Source of the DNA: Aerococcus sp.
GTDB lineage: Bacteria; Bacillota; Bacilli; Lactobacillales; Aerococcaceae
Reading direction: 5' to 3'
Assembly: GCA_022768285.1 (NCBI GenBank)
Contig: JALEMJ010000004.1
Location: forward strand, 1 to 64,000
Length of the DNA stretch: 64,000 nucleotides
Positions 24,999-32,865 of this stretch are shown one piece after another. The notes below the pieces were generated by a model. The model did not search any database. It had not been told where the DNA came from and was given only the letters and a program-made list of their open reading frames with translations. A program made the position numbers and the translations under genes. Every line of letters begins with the position of its first letter. Positions within the stretch are counted from its first letter, which is position 1.

Positions 24999-26124
24999 AT
25001 GGAATTAGGCGAAATTCGTCACAGCTTGGATGAGAAGAAGCAGGTCATTGCGACATTAAGGGGGTCTCTTTGACTTAGAAGAGTTAGAGACAACGATTGC
25101 CGAGAACGAGGAAAAGATGGCTGAACCGACGTTCTGGGATGATAACGAAGCTGCTCGGAACGTCATCGACGAAACGAACGCCGCTAAGGAAAAATATGAT
25201 ACCTTTAACGCACTGACGACACAGTTGGAGGATCTCGAAGCAATGCTGGAACTAGTGCAGGAAGATCCGGAGGGCAACGCGGAATTCAAGGCGGAATTGG
25301 AGAACGACCTCGCTGCATTCAACCAACAGATCGCGGATTATGAGCGTCAGTTACTGCTGTCGGGACCGCATGATCAAGCGACTGCACTGATGGAGATCCA
25401 TGCGGGTGCGGGTGGTACTGAAGCCCAAGATTGGGCCGAAATGCTGCTACGGATGTACGAACGCTGGAGCGAGAGCCACGGTTTCAAGGTCACAGTGCTG
25501 GATTACCAAGCTGGTGACGAAGCCGGAGTTAAGAGCGTGTCCTTGGAGATTAAGGGACAGCACACGTTCGGTCTATTGAAATCGGAACACGGGATCCATC
25601 GTTTAGTGCGCATCTCACCGTTCGACAGCAATAACCGTCGCCACACGTCCTTCGCGTCAGTGGAGGTAATACCGGAAGTCGACCAGCAGACGGAAATCGA
25701 TATCAATCCGGATGACATCACGATGTCAGTTTTCCGTTCAAGCGGTGCCGGTGGTCAGCACATCAACAAAACCAGTTCGGCCGTGCGTTTGGTGCATGAA
25801 CCGACCGGAATCGTTGTTTCATCCCAGAGCCAGCGCTCGCAATTCCAGAACCGAGAAACGGCAATGAAGATGTTGCAAGCGAAATTGGCGCGTTTACTCG
25901 AAGAAAAGAACGCCAAAGAAATCGATGAACTGCGTGGCGAAAAAGCCGAAATCGCTTGGGGTTCACAGATTCGTTCCTACGTTTTTCACCCGTATCAGAT
26001 GGTGAAGGATCACCGCACGAATTATGAAACCGGTGATACTGATGCAGTAATGGACGGCGATCTGGATGGCTTTATGGACAGCTATTTGAAATGGTTGCTT
26101 AGTCAGGAAGAGAGTGAAGCGTAG
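24999..26124 (+). CDS. prfB: peptide chain release factor 2 with programmed +1 frameshift
   Basis: RF2 terminates translation at UGA and UAA. Translation starts at ATG 24999 (site AAGGAGG). Codon 25 is an in-frame TGA at 25071-25073 set in the classic slip sequence AGG-GGG-TCT-CTT-TGA-C: the internal AGGGGG acts as a Shine-Dalgarno, CTT slips by +1 and reading resumes GAC-TTA-GAA. The joined product is 374 aa. The RF2 recognition tripeptide SPF (ISPFDSNNRRH) and the catalytic GGQ (251-253, AGGQHINKTSSAVR) are present. Frameshifting gives autoregulation, because scarce RF2 lets the ribosome slip. The next gene follows after 20 bases. Confidence 0.97.
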
Positions 26125-26144
26125 ACGAAACGGGGAGGATCACC

Positions 26145-26885
26145 ATGAACAAAGTGCTCGTCGTTGATGATGAATTATCAATAGTGAAACTGCTGGAATT
26201 TAATCTGAAAAAGGAAGGCTATGCGGTCGAAACCGCCATGGATGGCGTCACAGCCTATCAAATGGCGAAAACTGGTGACTTCGACATGATTATTCTCGAC
26301 TTAATGTTGCCAAAAATGGATGGCATGGACGTCTGCCGTCGCTTGCGCATGGATCACGTGGAGACGCCGATTTTGATGTTGACGGCCAAGGATACTGAGA
26401 TCGAAAAAATTCTCGGTTTGGAGCTCGGCGCCGATGATTACATGACCAAACCGTTTAGTCCGCGTGAAGTGATCGCCCGAATTCGCGCGATTCTCAGACG
26501 CTCGGGCGCAAAAGCGAAAGCTGGCGAAACGGTCATCGATGATACGATTATGGTCAGTCCAATCCACAAACACACGCGCTACCTCGAAGCGGGACCGATC
26601 AGTATCGATACGGAGTTGTTTACGGTAATGGTCAATGGCGATACCGTAGACATGACACCGAAAGAATACGAGTTGCTTAAATATCTGATCCGCCATCAGA
26701 ACAAAACGGTGGCACGCGATCGCTTGTTGCAGCAGATCTGGTCATTCGATTACCGCGGTGGCACGCGAATTGTTGATGTGCATATCAGTCATCTCCGCGA
26801 GAAAATCGAATCCGATCCGAAACATCCGCGCTACATCAAGACGGTTCGCGGGTTTGGCTATCGTTTTGAGGTACCCGACGAATGA
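26145..26885 (+). CDS. phoP: response regulator, PhoP/PhoB type
   Basis: A 246-residue OmpR-family regulator. The receiver domain has acidic residues Asp8/Asp9, phospho-acceptor Asp52 (MIILDLMLPKMDG), the switch Thr and Lys in LTAKD and TKPFSP. The C-terminal winged helix carries LTPKE-like MTPKEYELLKYL and RGGTRIVDVHISHLREKIE. The pst operon just downstream, with Pho-type boxes, identifies it as the phosphate regulator rather than WalR. ATGA overlap couples it to phoR. Spacing to prfB suggests readthrough from the prfB promoter. Confidence 0.92.
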   Translation: MNKVLVVDDELSIVKLLEFNLKKEGYAVETAMDGVTAYQMAKTGDFDMIILDLMLPKMDGMDVCRRLRMDHVETPILMLTAKDTEIEKILGLELGADDYMTKPFSPREVIARIRAILRRSGAKAKAGETVIDDTIMVSPIHKHTRYLEAGPISIDTELFTVMVNGDTVDMTPKEYELLKYLIRHQNKTVARDRLLQQIWSFDYRGGTRIVDVHISHLREKIESDPKHPRYIKTVRGFGYRFEVPDE

Positions 26886-28741
26886 AAAAATTAGTCATTA
26901 AAGTGGCGACCACCTTTGCGCTGTTGTTTGTTTTGTTTACTGTGCTTTTCACGTATACGGTCAACTCCTTAGCGGAAAACAGTGTGAAAGAAGAAACGCG
27001 CGCAGATTTGGAAGGTATGGTCGAGAATGTCCACGATATTTTTCAAGATGTTAGCGGTACTGATATCATTAATAACAAGCCGAGTTGGAAGAATGCCCAG
27101 CAGGATCTGCGTGAAGCGTTGAATCCGTCAGACCGCGTCAGTATTTTTGATATTAATGGACGTGAAATTTTTTCATATGGGAATGGCAAATTAGCAGGGC
27201 CATTGATGCGGGAAATGACAGATACGACCCCGCGTCAGACGCAGTTTCAATTTCTAGACCAGGCACTCAATGGCAATGATGGTTATCAATTCAAAGGGCC
27301 GCTCTATAATCAGGATCAGACGATCATCGGCTATTTAACCGTGGTGCGGGAAATTCGTCGTACCCTCCCGTCGCGCGATCGCTTGATCAGTTGGACATTG
27401 ATCGGGTCGATTATCACCTCATTGAGCATTTTCATTGTGGCGGTGTGGTTCTTTACGCGCGTACAGCGTTCGGTCAATGCGACAACGGAATTAGTGAATA
27501 ATATTTCGGATAGCGATGATGCACAGCCGTACAAAGCACAGGGCATTGAGGAAATCGATGACATCGGGTTTGCGATCAATGATATGATGGCGCGTCTTGC
27601 TGATCAGAACGCCAAATTGAATAGTCAGAAAAAGCGACTGAGCTTACTGTTGGACCACCTCGTTGTCGGTGTGATGTTGATCGATGAGGCCGGTACCATT
27701 CGAATTGCGAATGATGCATTGAATCAGATTTTAGATCTCGATGCATCAATCGAAGGACAGTATTATCAAGAGGCACTGCCGGGGTATCGCTTGACACAGA
27801 TGATTGCGCAGAGCCTGAAATACAAAACGTCGCTGAGTGATGAGGTCTATTATTACTATCCCAAAGAAGTCATCTTGGCGGTCAATGTCGTGTTTGTCGA
27901 TCCGAATGACATATCGGATGCTTTGGATGATCAAATTATCGTACTACTGTACGATGTCACTGAAATCCGCCAGCTCGAAAAAGTTCGTTCCGATTTTATT
28001 GCGAATGCCTCTCACGAATTACGGACGCCGATCACAGCGATCAAAGGTTTCTCAGAGACGCTGCTGAATGGCGCGTTGGAGGATCCGGAAACGGCCACGG
28101 AATTTGTCGGTATCATCGATAAGGAGAGTCGACGCATCGAATCCCTGATCAGTGATATTCTCGATCTATCAAAAATTGAACAGCATCAGCTCACGCACGA
28201 TTACACGTGGCTTAAAATGACTGAGGTGCTCGATAACACAAAGGAACAGCTCGCTAATTTAGCCAAGCAGTGCGAGGTCACACTGACGACGGCGGTGCCC
28301 GATCCAGCATTGACGTTTATCGGTGAAGCGGGGCGACTCGATCAGGTGTTGACGAATCTCGTAACCAATGCGATCAAATACAATCACCCAGGCGGCACCG
28401 TGCGCCTGTGCGGTGGATTGACGGCGGATGCGCAGTACATTGTGCTCGAAGTTGCCGATGATGGTGATGGAATTCCGGAAGAAGACTTACCGCGTATTTT
28501 CGAACGGTTCTATCGCGTAGATAAGAATCGCTCGGCCGCTACGGGAGGTACCGGCCTCGGCCTATCTATCGTTCGCAACTTAGTAGAGACAATGGGTGGC
28601 ACGATTGACGTTACGAGCCAATTAGGTGAGGGCTCCACGTTTAAAGTCTATCTGCCGAAGCAGGATCCTTCACTACTCGATACAGTTGCGCCAGATGATA
28701 TGGATGATTTAGATGACGATGACGATGATTATGAAGTGTAG
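26882..28741 (+). CDS. phoR: phosphate sensor histidine kinase
   Basis: A 619-residue membrane kinase. TM1 lies at about 8-30 and TM2 at about 168-192, with an extracytoplasmic sensor between them. A HAMP segment (about 193-245) and a PAS domain (about 255-355) follow. The HisKA motif FIANASHELRTPITAIKG places the phospho-His at 378. The ATPase domain has the N box NLVTNAIKYNHPGG and glycine-rich DDGDGIPEEDLPRIFERFYR and GGTGLGLSIVRNL. The C-terminus carries a very acidic tail after the kinase core (DDMDDLDDDDDDYEV). It phosphorylates PhoP when phosphate is scarce (family knowledge). Confidence 0.93.
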   Translation: MKKLVIKVATTFALLFVLFTVLFTYTVNSLAENSVKEETRADLEGMVENVHDIFQDVSGTDIINNKPSWKNAQQDLREALNPSDRVSIFDINGREIFSYGNGKLAGPLMREMTDTTPRQTQFQFLDQALNGNDGYQFKGPLYNQDQTIIGYLTVVREIRRTLPSRDRLISWTLIGSIITSLSIFIVAVWFFTRVQRSVNATTELVNNISDSDDAQPYKAQGIEEIDDIGFAINDMMARLADQNAKLNSQKKRLSLLLDHLVVGVMLIDEAGTIRIANDALNQILDLDASIEGQYYQEALPGYRLTQMIAQSLKYKTSLSDEVYYYYPKEVILAVNVVFVDPNDISDALDDQIIVLLYDVTEIRQLEKVRSDFIANASHELRTPITAIKGFSETLLNGALEDPETATEFVGIIDKESRRIESLISDILDLSKIEQHQLTHDYTWLKMTEVLDNTKEQLANLAKQCEVTLTTAVPDPALTFIGEAGRLDQVLTNLVTNAIKYNHPGGTVRLCGGLTADAQYIVLEVADDGDGIPEEDLPRIFERFYRVDKNRSAATGGTGLGLSIVRNLVETMGGTIDVTSQLGEGSTFKVYLPKQDPSLLDTVAPDDMDDLDDDDDDYEV

Positions 28742-28748
28742 TCAAATT

Positions 28749-28807
28749 TTTACATAAAATTTACAAAATGTCTGAAATTTATCGCACACCTTAACGTTAA
28801 ATTTACA
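28749..28807 (+). promoter_or_regulatory. Pho-box pairs upstream of pstS
   Basis: TTTACA at 28749-28754 and again at 28760-28765 are 11 bases apart. TTAACG at 28791-28796 and TTTACA at 28802-28807 are also 11 bases apart. The two pairs start 42 bases apart, about four helical turns. TTHACA-type repeats are PhoP binding sites in Firmicutes. TAGAAT and TACATT hexamers downstream are -10 candidates. Confidence 0.7.
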
Positions 28808-28894
28808 TTCAGTTGCTAGAATACATTGTAAGGTCACGCGTAGGCGAGACACATAATGATTTATAAGTGAATTGATGGAAGGATGGCTCAGACG

Positions 28895-29749
28895 ATGAAG
28901 AAGTTTACCAAGATGTTCATGGCATTGGGTACAAGTGTACTTCTGGCAGCATGTAGCGATCTCCCTTCTGATGCCATTAATATGGTTACACGCGAAGAGG
29001 GATCAGGCACACGGGATGCTTTTACTGAAATTACCGGTGTCACTCAAAATGATGACGATATGACAACACCGGCCGCCATTCACTATAACAGTACAGATGG
29101 CGTTTTATCTTATGTTGCTGATGATCCATTCTCTATAGGTTATGTCTCATTAGGTTCTTTGAATGACTCTGTGAAAGCACTGAAAGTAGAGGGTGTAGAA
29201 GCTACTGAAGCCAACGTGGCTGCAGGCAACTATAAGGTGCAACGCCCGTTCAATGTCATTACCAAAAAAGATAAAGAGCTTTCTGATGTTGCGCAGGACT
29301 TCTTAGATTTTATTTTGTCGAAACAAGGTCAGCAGATTGTCAGCGAGAGTGGCTATGTGCCACTAGATGTTGATGACGAGTATCAGCCCAGTGGAATGAC
29401 AGGTACTGTAAAGATTTCTGGCTCAACCTCTGTTGGACCTGTTGTAGAGTCCTTAGCCGAGGAATATCAAAAATTAAATCCTGATATCAAAGGCATTGAA
29501 ATTAATCAGAATGGGTCGGGTGCTGGTATCCAAGCTGCCAGCAACGGCAGTTCCGATTTCGGTATGGCATCGAGAGAATTAAAAGATAACGAGAAGGATG
29601 TAGAAGCAACTGTTATTGCCAGAGATGGGATCGCCGTTATCGTGAATAAAGAAAATCCCGTCGATGATATTACCCTAAATGTATTGAAAGATATTTATAC
29701 GGGTAAGACGAACAGCTGGGAAACAGTAAAACAGATATTAAACAATTGA
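28895..29749 (+). CDS. pstS: phosphate-binding lipoprotein PstS, circularly permuted
   Basis: A 284-residue lipoprotein (MKKF, hydrophobic core, lipobox LLAAC) that captures phosphate for PstCAB. The mature chain begins with what is normally the second half: VTREEGSGTRDAF, then GYVSLGSLNDSVKAL and SKQGQQIV. Only afterwards comes the usual N-terminal half: GTVKISGSTSVGPVVESLAE, GSGAGIQAASNGSSDFGMASREL, KDIYTGKTNSWE. Both phosphate-binding loops (SGTR, and SGSTS/GSGAG) are retained, so it should still bind phosphate. I recall similarly ordered PstS-like proteins in other Firmicutes. An ATG 12 bases upstream is an alternative start with poorer ribosome-site spacing. Confidence 0.9.
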   Translation: MKKFTKMFMALGTSVLLAACSDLPSDAINMVTREEGSGTRDAFTEITGVTQNDDDMTTPAAIHYNSTDGVLSYVADDPFSIGYVSLGSLNDSVKALKVEGVEATEANVAAGNYKVQRPFNVITKKDKELSDVAQDFLDFILSKQGQQIVSESGYVPLDVDDEYQPSGMTGTVKISGSTSVGPVVESLAEEYQKLNPDIKGIEINQNGSGAGIQAASNGSSDFGMASRELKDNEKDVEATVIARDGIAVIVNKENPVDDITLNVLKDIYTGKTNSWETVKQILNN

Positions 29750-29775
29750 TATCTTTGGTAGAATAACTGGAGTAG

Positions 29776-29815
29776 TTGATAAAAACGATATCAATCATAA
29801 GATATTGTTTATCAA
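29776..29815 (+). promoter_or_regulatory. pstS-pstC intercistronic hairpin
   Basis: TTGATAAAAACGATATC and GATATTGTTTATCAA form a long stem around AATCATAA. No clear T-run follows. Such hairpins often protect or partly end the upstream message so that the binding protein is made in excess. Confidence 0.6.
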
Positions 29816-29841
29816 AAACGTCGACTGATGAGGAGAGTCTT

Positions 29842-30714
29842 ATGGGAAAGAATAAACTCGAAGTCATTATGAAGTGGGTGTTCTTCGCTTGTGCTATGAT
29901 TTCGATTATAGCGCTACTATCGATCTGTTATTTTATTTTTGCGAACGCGTTACCCTTCATGACTAAGTATGGCATTTGGGATTTCCTAAGTGGTTCGACG
30001 TGGAAACCACGCAAGGAAATCTTCGGTATCGCACCAATGCTTGTTGGCTCACTATATGTGACCCTTATTGCAATGGTGATTGCGATTCCGGCGGGTGTGT
30101 TTACTGCTGTATTTATGGCGTACTACTGTCCGCCAACGTTGCACCGCTTCTTGAAGCCAGCTGTGAATTTGATGGCCGGTATTCCTTCAATTATTTATGG
30201 GTATTTTGGTTTAGTAATACTGGTACCATTCATCCGCCGATTGACGCGCTTTTTTGGTATTTCAAGCCCAGGATTGAGCGTACTGGCTGCTGGCCTCGTT
30301 CTAGCGATTATGGTGTTGCCGACGATTATTACAACCTCTGAGTCATCGCTCCGTGCCGTACCGCGTTTTTACTATGAAGCATCGATTGGACTCGGGGCGA
30401 CGCACGACCGCACATCATATGTGATTATGGTGCCAGCCGCGAAATCTGGGATTATCGCATCGATTATTCTAGGCCTCGGACGCGCAGTCGGTGAGACGAT
30501 GGCCGTCATCATGGTTGCTGGGAACCAGCCAATTTTTCCACGCGGGCTCTTCCAAGGCACGCGTACCATGACGACTAACATCATGTTGGAGATGGCGTAT
30601 GCTTCCGGGACACATCGTGATGCGCTGATTGCGACCGGGGCGGTACTGTTCGTCATCGTCCTCATTATCAACGCCATCTTGGCGTACGTGAATAGAGGGA
30701 GGAAAACGGCATGA
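29842..30714 (+). CDS. pstC: phosphate ABC transporter permease PstC
   Basis: A 290-residue inner-membrane permease. Hydrophobic helices begin at about residue 12 (KWVFFACAMISIIALLSICY). The ABC-coupling loop is visible as LRAVPRFYYEASIGLGATH..., followed by VIMVPAAKSGI and ALGRAVGET-like LGRAVGETMAVIMVAGN. The start is the ATG at 29842 after GAGGAG; the longer reading to 29776 would include the hairpin. It pairs with PstA, whose gene overlaps it by four bases. Confidence 0.93.
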   Translation: MGKNKLEVIMKWVFFACAMISIIALLSICYFIFANALPFMTKYGIWDFLSGSTWKPRKEIFGIAPMLVGSLYVTLIAMVIAIPAGVFTAVFMAYYCPPTLHRFLKPAVNLMAGIPSIIYGYFGLVILVPFIRRLTRFFGISSPGLSVLAAGLVLAIMVLPTIITTSESSLRAVPRFYYEASIGLGATHDRTSYVIMVPAAKSGIIASIILGLGRAVGETMAVIMVAGNQPIFPRGLFQGTRTMTTNIMLEMAYASGTHRDALIATGAVLFVIVLIINAILAYVNRGRKTA

Positions 30715-31532
30715 TGAGTAAAGTCTTAAAAGGGCTCACCTATTTCTTCGCAGCCTTTACCTTTGCCTGGTTGATCTTCATTATTGGGTATGTAGTTATC
30801 AAAGGTGTGCCATATTTATCTACTGATTTATTTGCTTGGACCTACACTACCGATAATGTTTCGATGATGCCGGCGTTGATTTCGACGCTCTTCCTCGTCA
30901 TCGGTGCGCTGATTATTGCGGTTCCGCTCGGTGTATTTGCAGGGTTCTACCTTGTCGAATATGCGCAAAAAGACAGTTTCTGGGTATCCGCCATTCGTGT
31001 CGCTGCCGATACGCTTTCCGGGGTACCGTCGATCGTTTACGGGTTGTTCGGGATGTTGGCGTTCGTTATTGCAGCGAAATTCCAATATTCCATGCTCGCT
31101 GGGATCTTAACTATGGTGATCATGGTGCTGCCATTAATTATCCGTAACACTGAAGAGGGCTTAATGTCTGTGAATGACTCGCTGCGCAATGCGAGTTTCG
31201 GACTCGGTGCTGGTAAATTGCGTACCATTTTCAAGATTGTACTGCCGGTTGCGATGCCAGGGATTTTATCCGGGATTATCTTAGCAGTCGGTCGTATTAT
31301 CGGAGAAACAGCCGCACTGATGTATACATTGGGGACATCGACCGGGATGCCGACCGGGTTATTCGATTCCGGACGTACCCTCGCCCTACATATGTACGTC
31401 CTATCCGGTGAAGGTTTTCACCGCGATCAGGCGATGGCAACCGGGGTTGTGTTATTATTAATGGTGCTTGTCATCAACGGATTATCAACATGGCTATCGA
31501 ACCGTTTGAGTGCAAAAGGAGGACAACGGTAA
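30711..31532 (+). CDS. pstA: phosphate ABC transporter permease PstA
   Basis: A 273-residue permease partner of PstC. TM segments start at about 10 and 60 ([22 protein letters not shown]). The coupling loop is [19 protein letters not shown] with [27 protein letters not shown], typical of PstA. It starts ATG-ATG overlapping the pstC stop and ends TAATG into pstB, so translation is tightly coupled. Confidence 0.93.
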   Translation: MMSKVLKGLTYFFAAFTFAWLIFIIGYVVIKGVPYLSTDLFAWTYTTDNVSMMPALISTLFLVIGALIIAVPLGVFAGFYLVEYAQKDSFWVSAIRVAADTLSGVPSIVYGLFGMLAFVIAAKFQYSMLAGILTMVIMVLPLIIRNTEEGLMSVNDSLRNASFGLGAGKLRTIFKIVLPVAMPGILSGIILAVGRIIGETAALMYTLGTSTGMPTGLFDSGRTLALHMYVLSGEGFHRDQAMATGVVLLLMVLVINGLSTWLSNRLSAKGGQR

Positions 31533-32326
31533 TGGCAGAGCAACAGCTAAAAACCAAATTCGCTGTTAAAGATATGGATCTTTACTACGGAAAATTTAAA
31601 GCATTAGAAGATATCAATGTCGATTTCTATGAACATCAGGTGACCGCCTTGATCGGGCCATCCGGTTCAGGAAAATCAACGCTATTAAAATCATTGAACC
31701 GTATGAACGATCTCGTTCCCGGGTGCCACATTGATGGGCGCGTAGAACTCGAAGGTAAAAACATCTTCGATAAAGATGTGAATGTCAACGACCTGCGCCG
31801 TGATGTCGGCATGGTATTCCAGCAGGCGAACCCGTTCCCGATGAGCATCTACGATAACGTCGCTTACGGGCCGCGGACGCACGGAATCAAGGATAAAGCG
31901 AAGCTCGATGAATTAGTCGAAGAATCGTTGAAAGGTGCTGCCATCTGGAATGAGGTCAAAGATGACCTTAACAAGAGCGCCATGGCGGTTTCCGGGGGGC
32001 AACAACAGCGTATCTGTATTGCGCGCGCCTTAGCCGTGAAACCGGACGTGCTATTGATGGATGAATCGACCTCAGCGTTGGATCCAATCTCCACACTGAA
32101 GGTTGAAGATTTGATTCATGAATTAAAAAAACAGTACACGATTATTATTGTGACCCACAACATGCAGCAAGCCGCGCGTGTCGCGGACTACACGGCCTTC
32201 CTCTACGCCGATCCGGAACGCGGTGGCGGACACTCCCGCTTGATCGAATACGATGAAACTGAGCAGATCTTCAACAATCCAAAAGAAGAACAAACAGCCG
32301 ATTACGTTTCTGGACGGTTCGGTTAA
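31532..32326 (+). CDS. pstB: phosphate ABC transporter ATPase PstB
   Basis: A 264-residue ATPase powering phosphate import. Walker A is GPSGSGKST (42-50), the ABC signature VSGGQQQR, Walker [14 protein letters not shown], and the switch His in [22 protein letters not shown] near the end is characteristic of PstB. The start is the ATG at 31532 overlapping the pstA stop. There is only one pstB here and no phoU gene follows, unlike many Lactobacillales pst operons that have two ATPases plus phoU. Confidence 0.95.
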   Translation: MAEQQLKTKFAVKDMDLYYGKFKALEDINVDFYEHQVTALIGPSGSGKSTLLKSLNRMNDLVPGCHIDGRVELEGKNIFDKDVNVNDLRRDVGMVFQQANPFPMSIYDNVAYGPRTHGIKDKAKLDELVEESLKGAAIWNEVKDDLNKSAMAVSGGQQQRICIARALAVKPDVLLMDESTSALDPISTLKVEDLIHELKKQYTIIIVTHNMQQAARVADYTAFLYADPERGGGHSRLIEYDETEQIFNNPKEEQTADYVSGRFG

Positions 32327-32346
32327 TCATTTATTCAAAGTCAAAA

Positions 32347-32379
32347 TAAAACGAGCGATCGCATGGCCGCTCGTTTTTT
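32347..32379. terminator. pst operon terminator
   Basis: AAAACGAGCG pairs with CGCTCGTTTT, followed by T-run; the A-run on the left could also serve the convergent small gene. Confidence 0.85.
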
Positions 32380-32384
32380 CGTGG

Positions 32385-32675
32385 TTAGACGTTTGGTGTC
32401 CAACCCCAGTTTCCCAGCTGATTCATTTCCTTAATCTTCGCCCAGAGATCGCGCTCTTCAGCCGTCCATGCGAAGGATTCCGAGGCTTTCACAACAGGCA
32501 ACTGATTGATGAGGTATTGCCACTTCGCCGGGAAAGCCGTGCCTTTACTTTCTTCCAGTACACGAAGCTGTTCAGCGAGAAATGATGCGGTCTCTGAATC
32601 AGGGTGATGAGCTTGGACTGCGGTTGTTAAAGCGTGCAACGTTGTTAAATAAGTATTGCGAGAATCGATAATCAT
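32385..32675 (-). CDS. small protein of unknown function (96 aa)
   Basis: I do not recognise this protein with certainty. It has an excellent ribosome site (TAAGGAGGGC, 32691-32682 on the minus strand), ends at the pst terminator, and has no signal peptide or membrane segment. It is predicted mainly helical, with SETASFLAEQLRVLEESKG, a FPAKWQYLINQL segment, and an unusual Trp-rich C-terminus (FAWTAEERDLWAKI, NWGWTPNV). The size, helical character and FP-xx-YLINQL pattern faintly resemble enterocin A-type bacteriocin immunity proteins, but there is no bacteriocin gene nearby. Treat as hypothetical. Confidence 0.7.
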   Translation of the reverse strand: MIIDSRNTYLTTLHALTTAVQAHHPDSETASFLAEQLRVLEESKGTAFPAKWQYLINQLPVVKASESFAWTAEERDLWAKIKEMNQLGNWGWTPNV

Positions 32676-32794
32676 CGGTTTGCCCTCCTTAACAGTCTTC
32701 GATTAATTTGAGTATATGCCATTTTTGGAAATAGTGGTAGTACTGTTCCTAAAGTGGCTGTATGTGTGCGCGAAAAGCATTCAATATGAAAAGA

Positions 32795-32833
32795 GAACGT
32801 TTGTTTGCTTTATGCTCAGGCAAACGATAAAAT
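32795..32833 (+). promoter_or_regulatory. uvrA promoter with SOS-box-like sequence
   Basis: TTGCTT (32805-32810), 17 bases and TAAAAT (32828-32833) form the promoter. GAAC-GTTT-GTTT (32795-32806) resembles the Gram-positive LexA box core GAACN4GTTC with one mismatch and touches the -35. Nothing else was seen in 32676-32794. Confidence 0.5.
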
Positions 32834-32865
32834 AAAATGAACTAATGCAATGAAGAGAGGATACT

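Noticed and set aside
32385..32675. Firm call as bacteriocin immunity protein
   Set aside because: The resemblance is limited to size and helical pattern, and no bacteriocin or transporter gene is adjacent.
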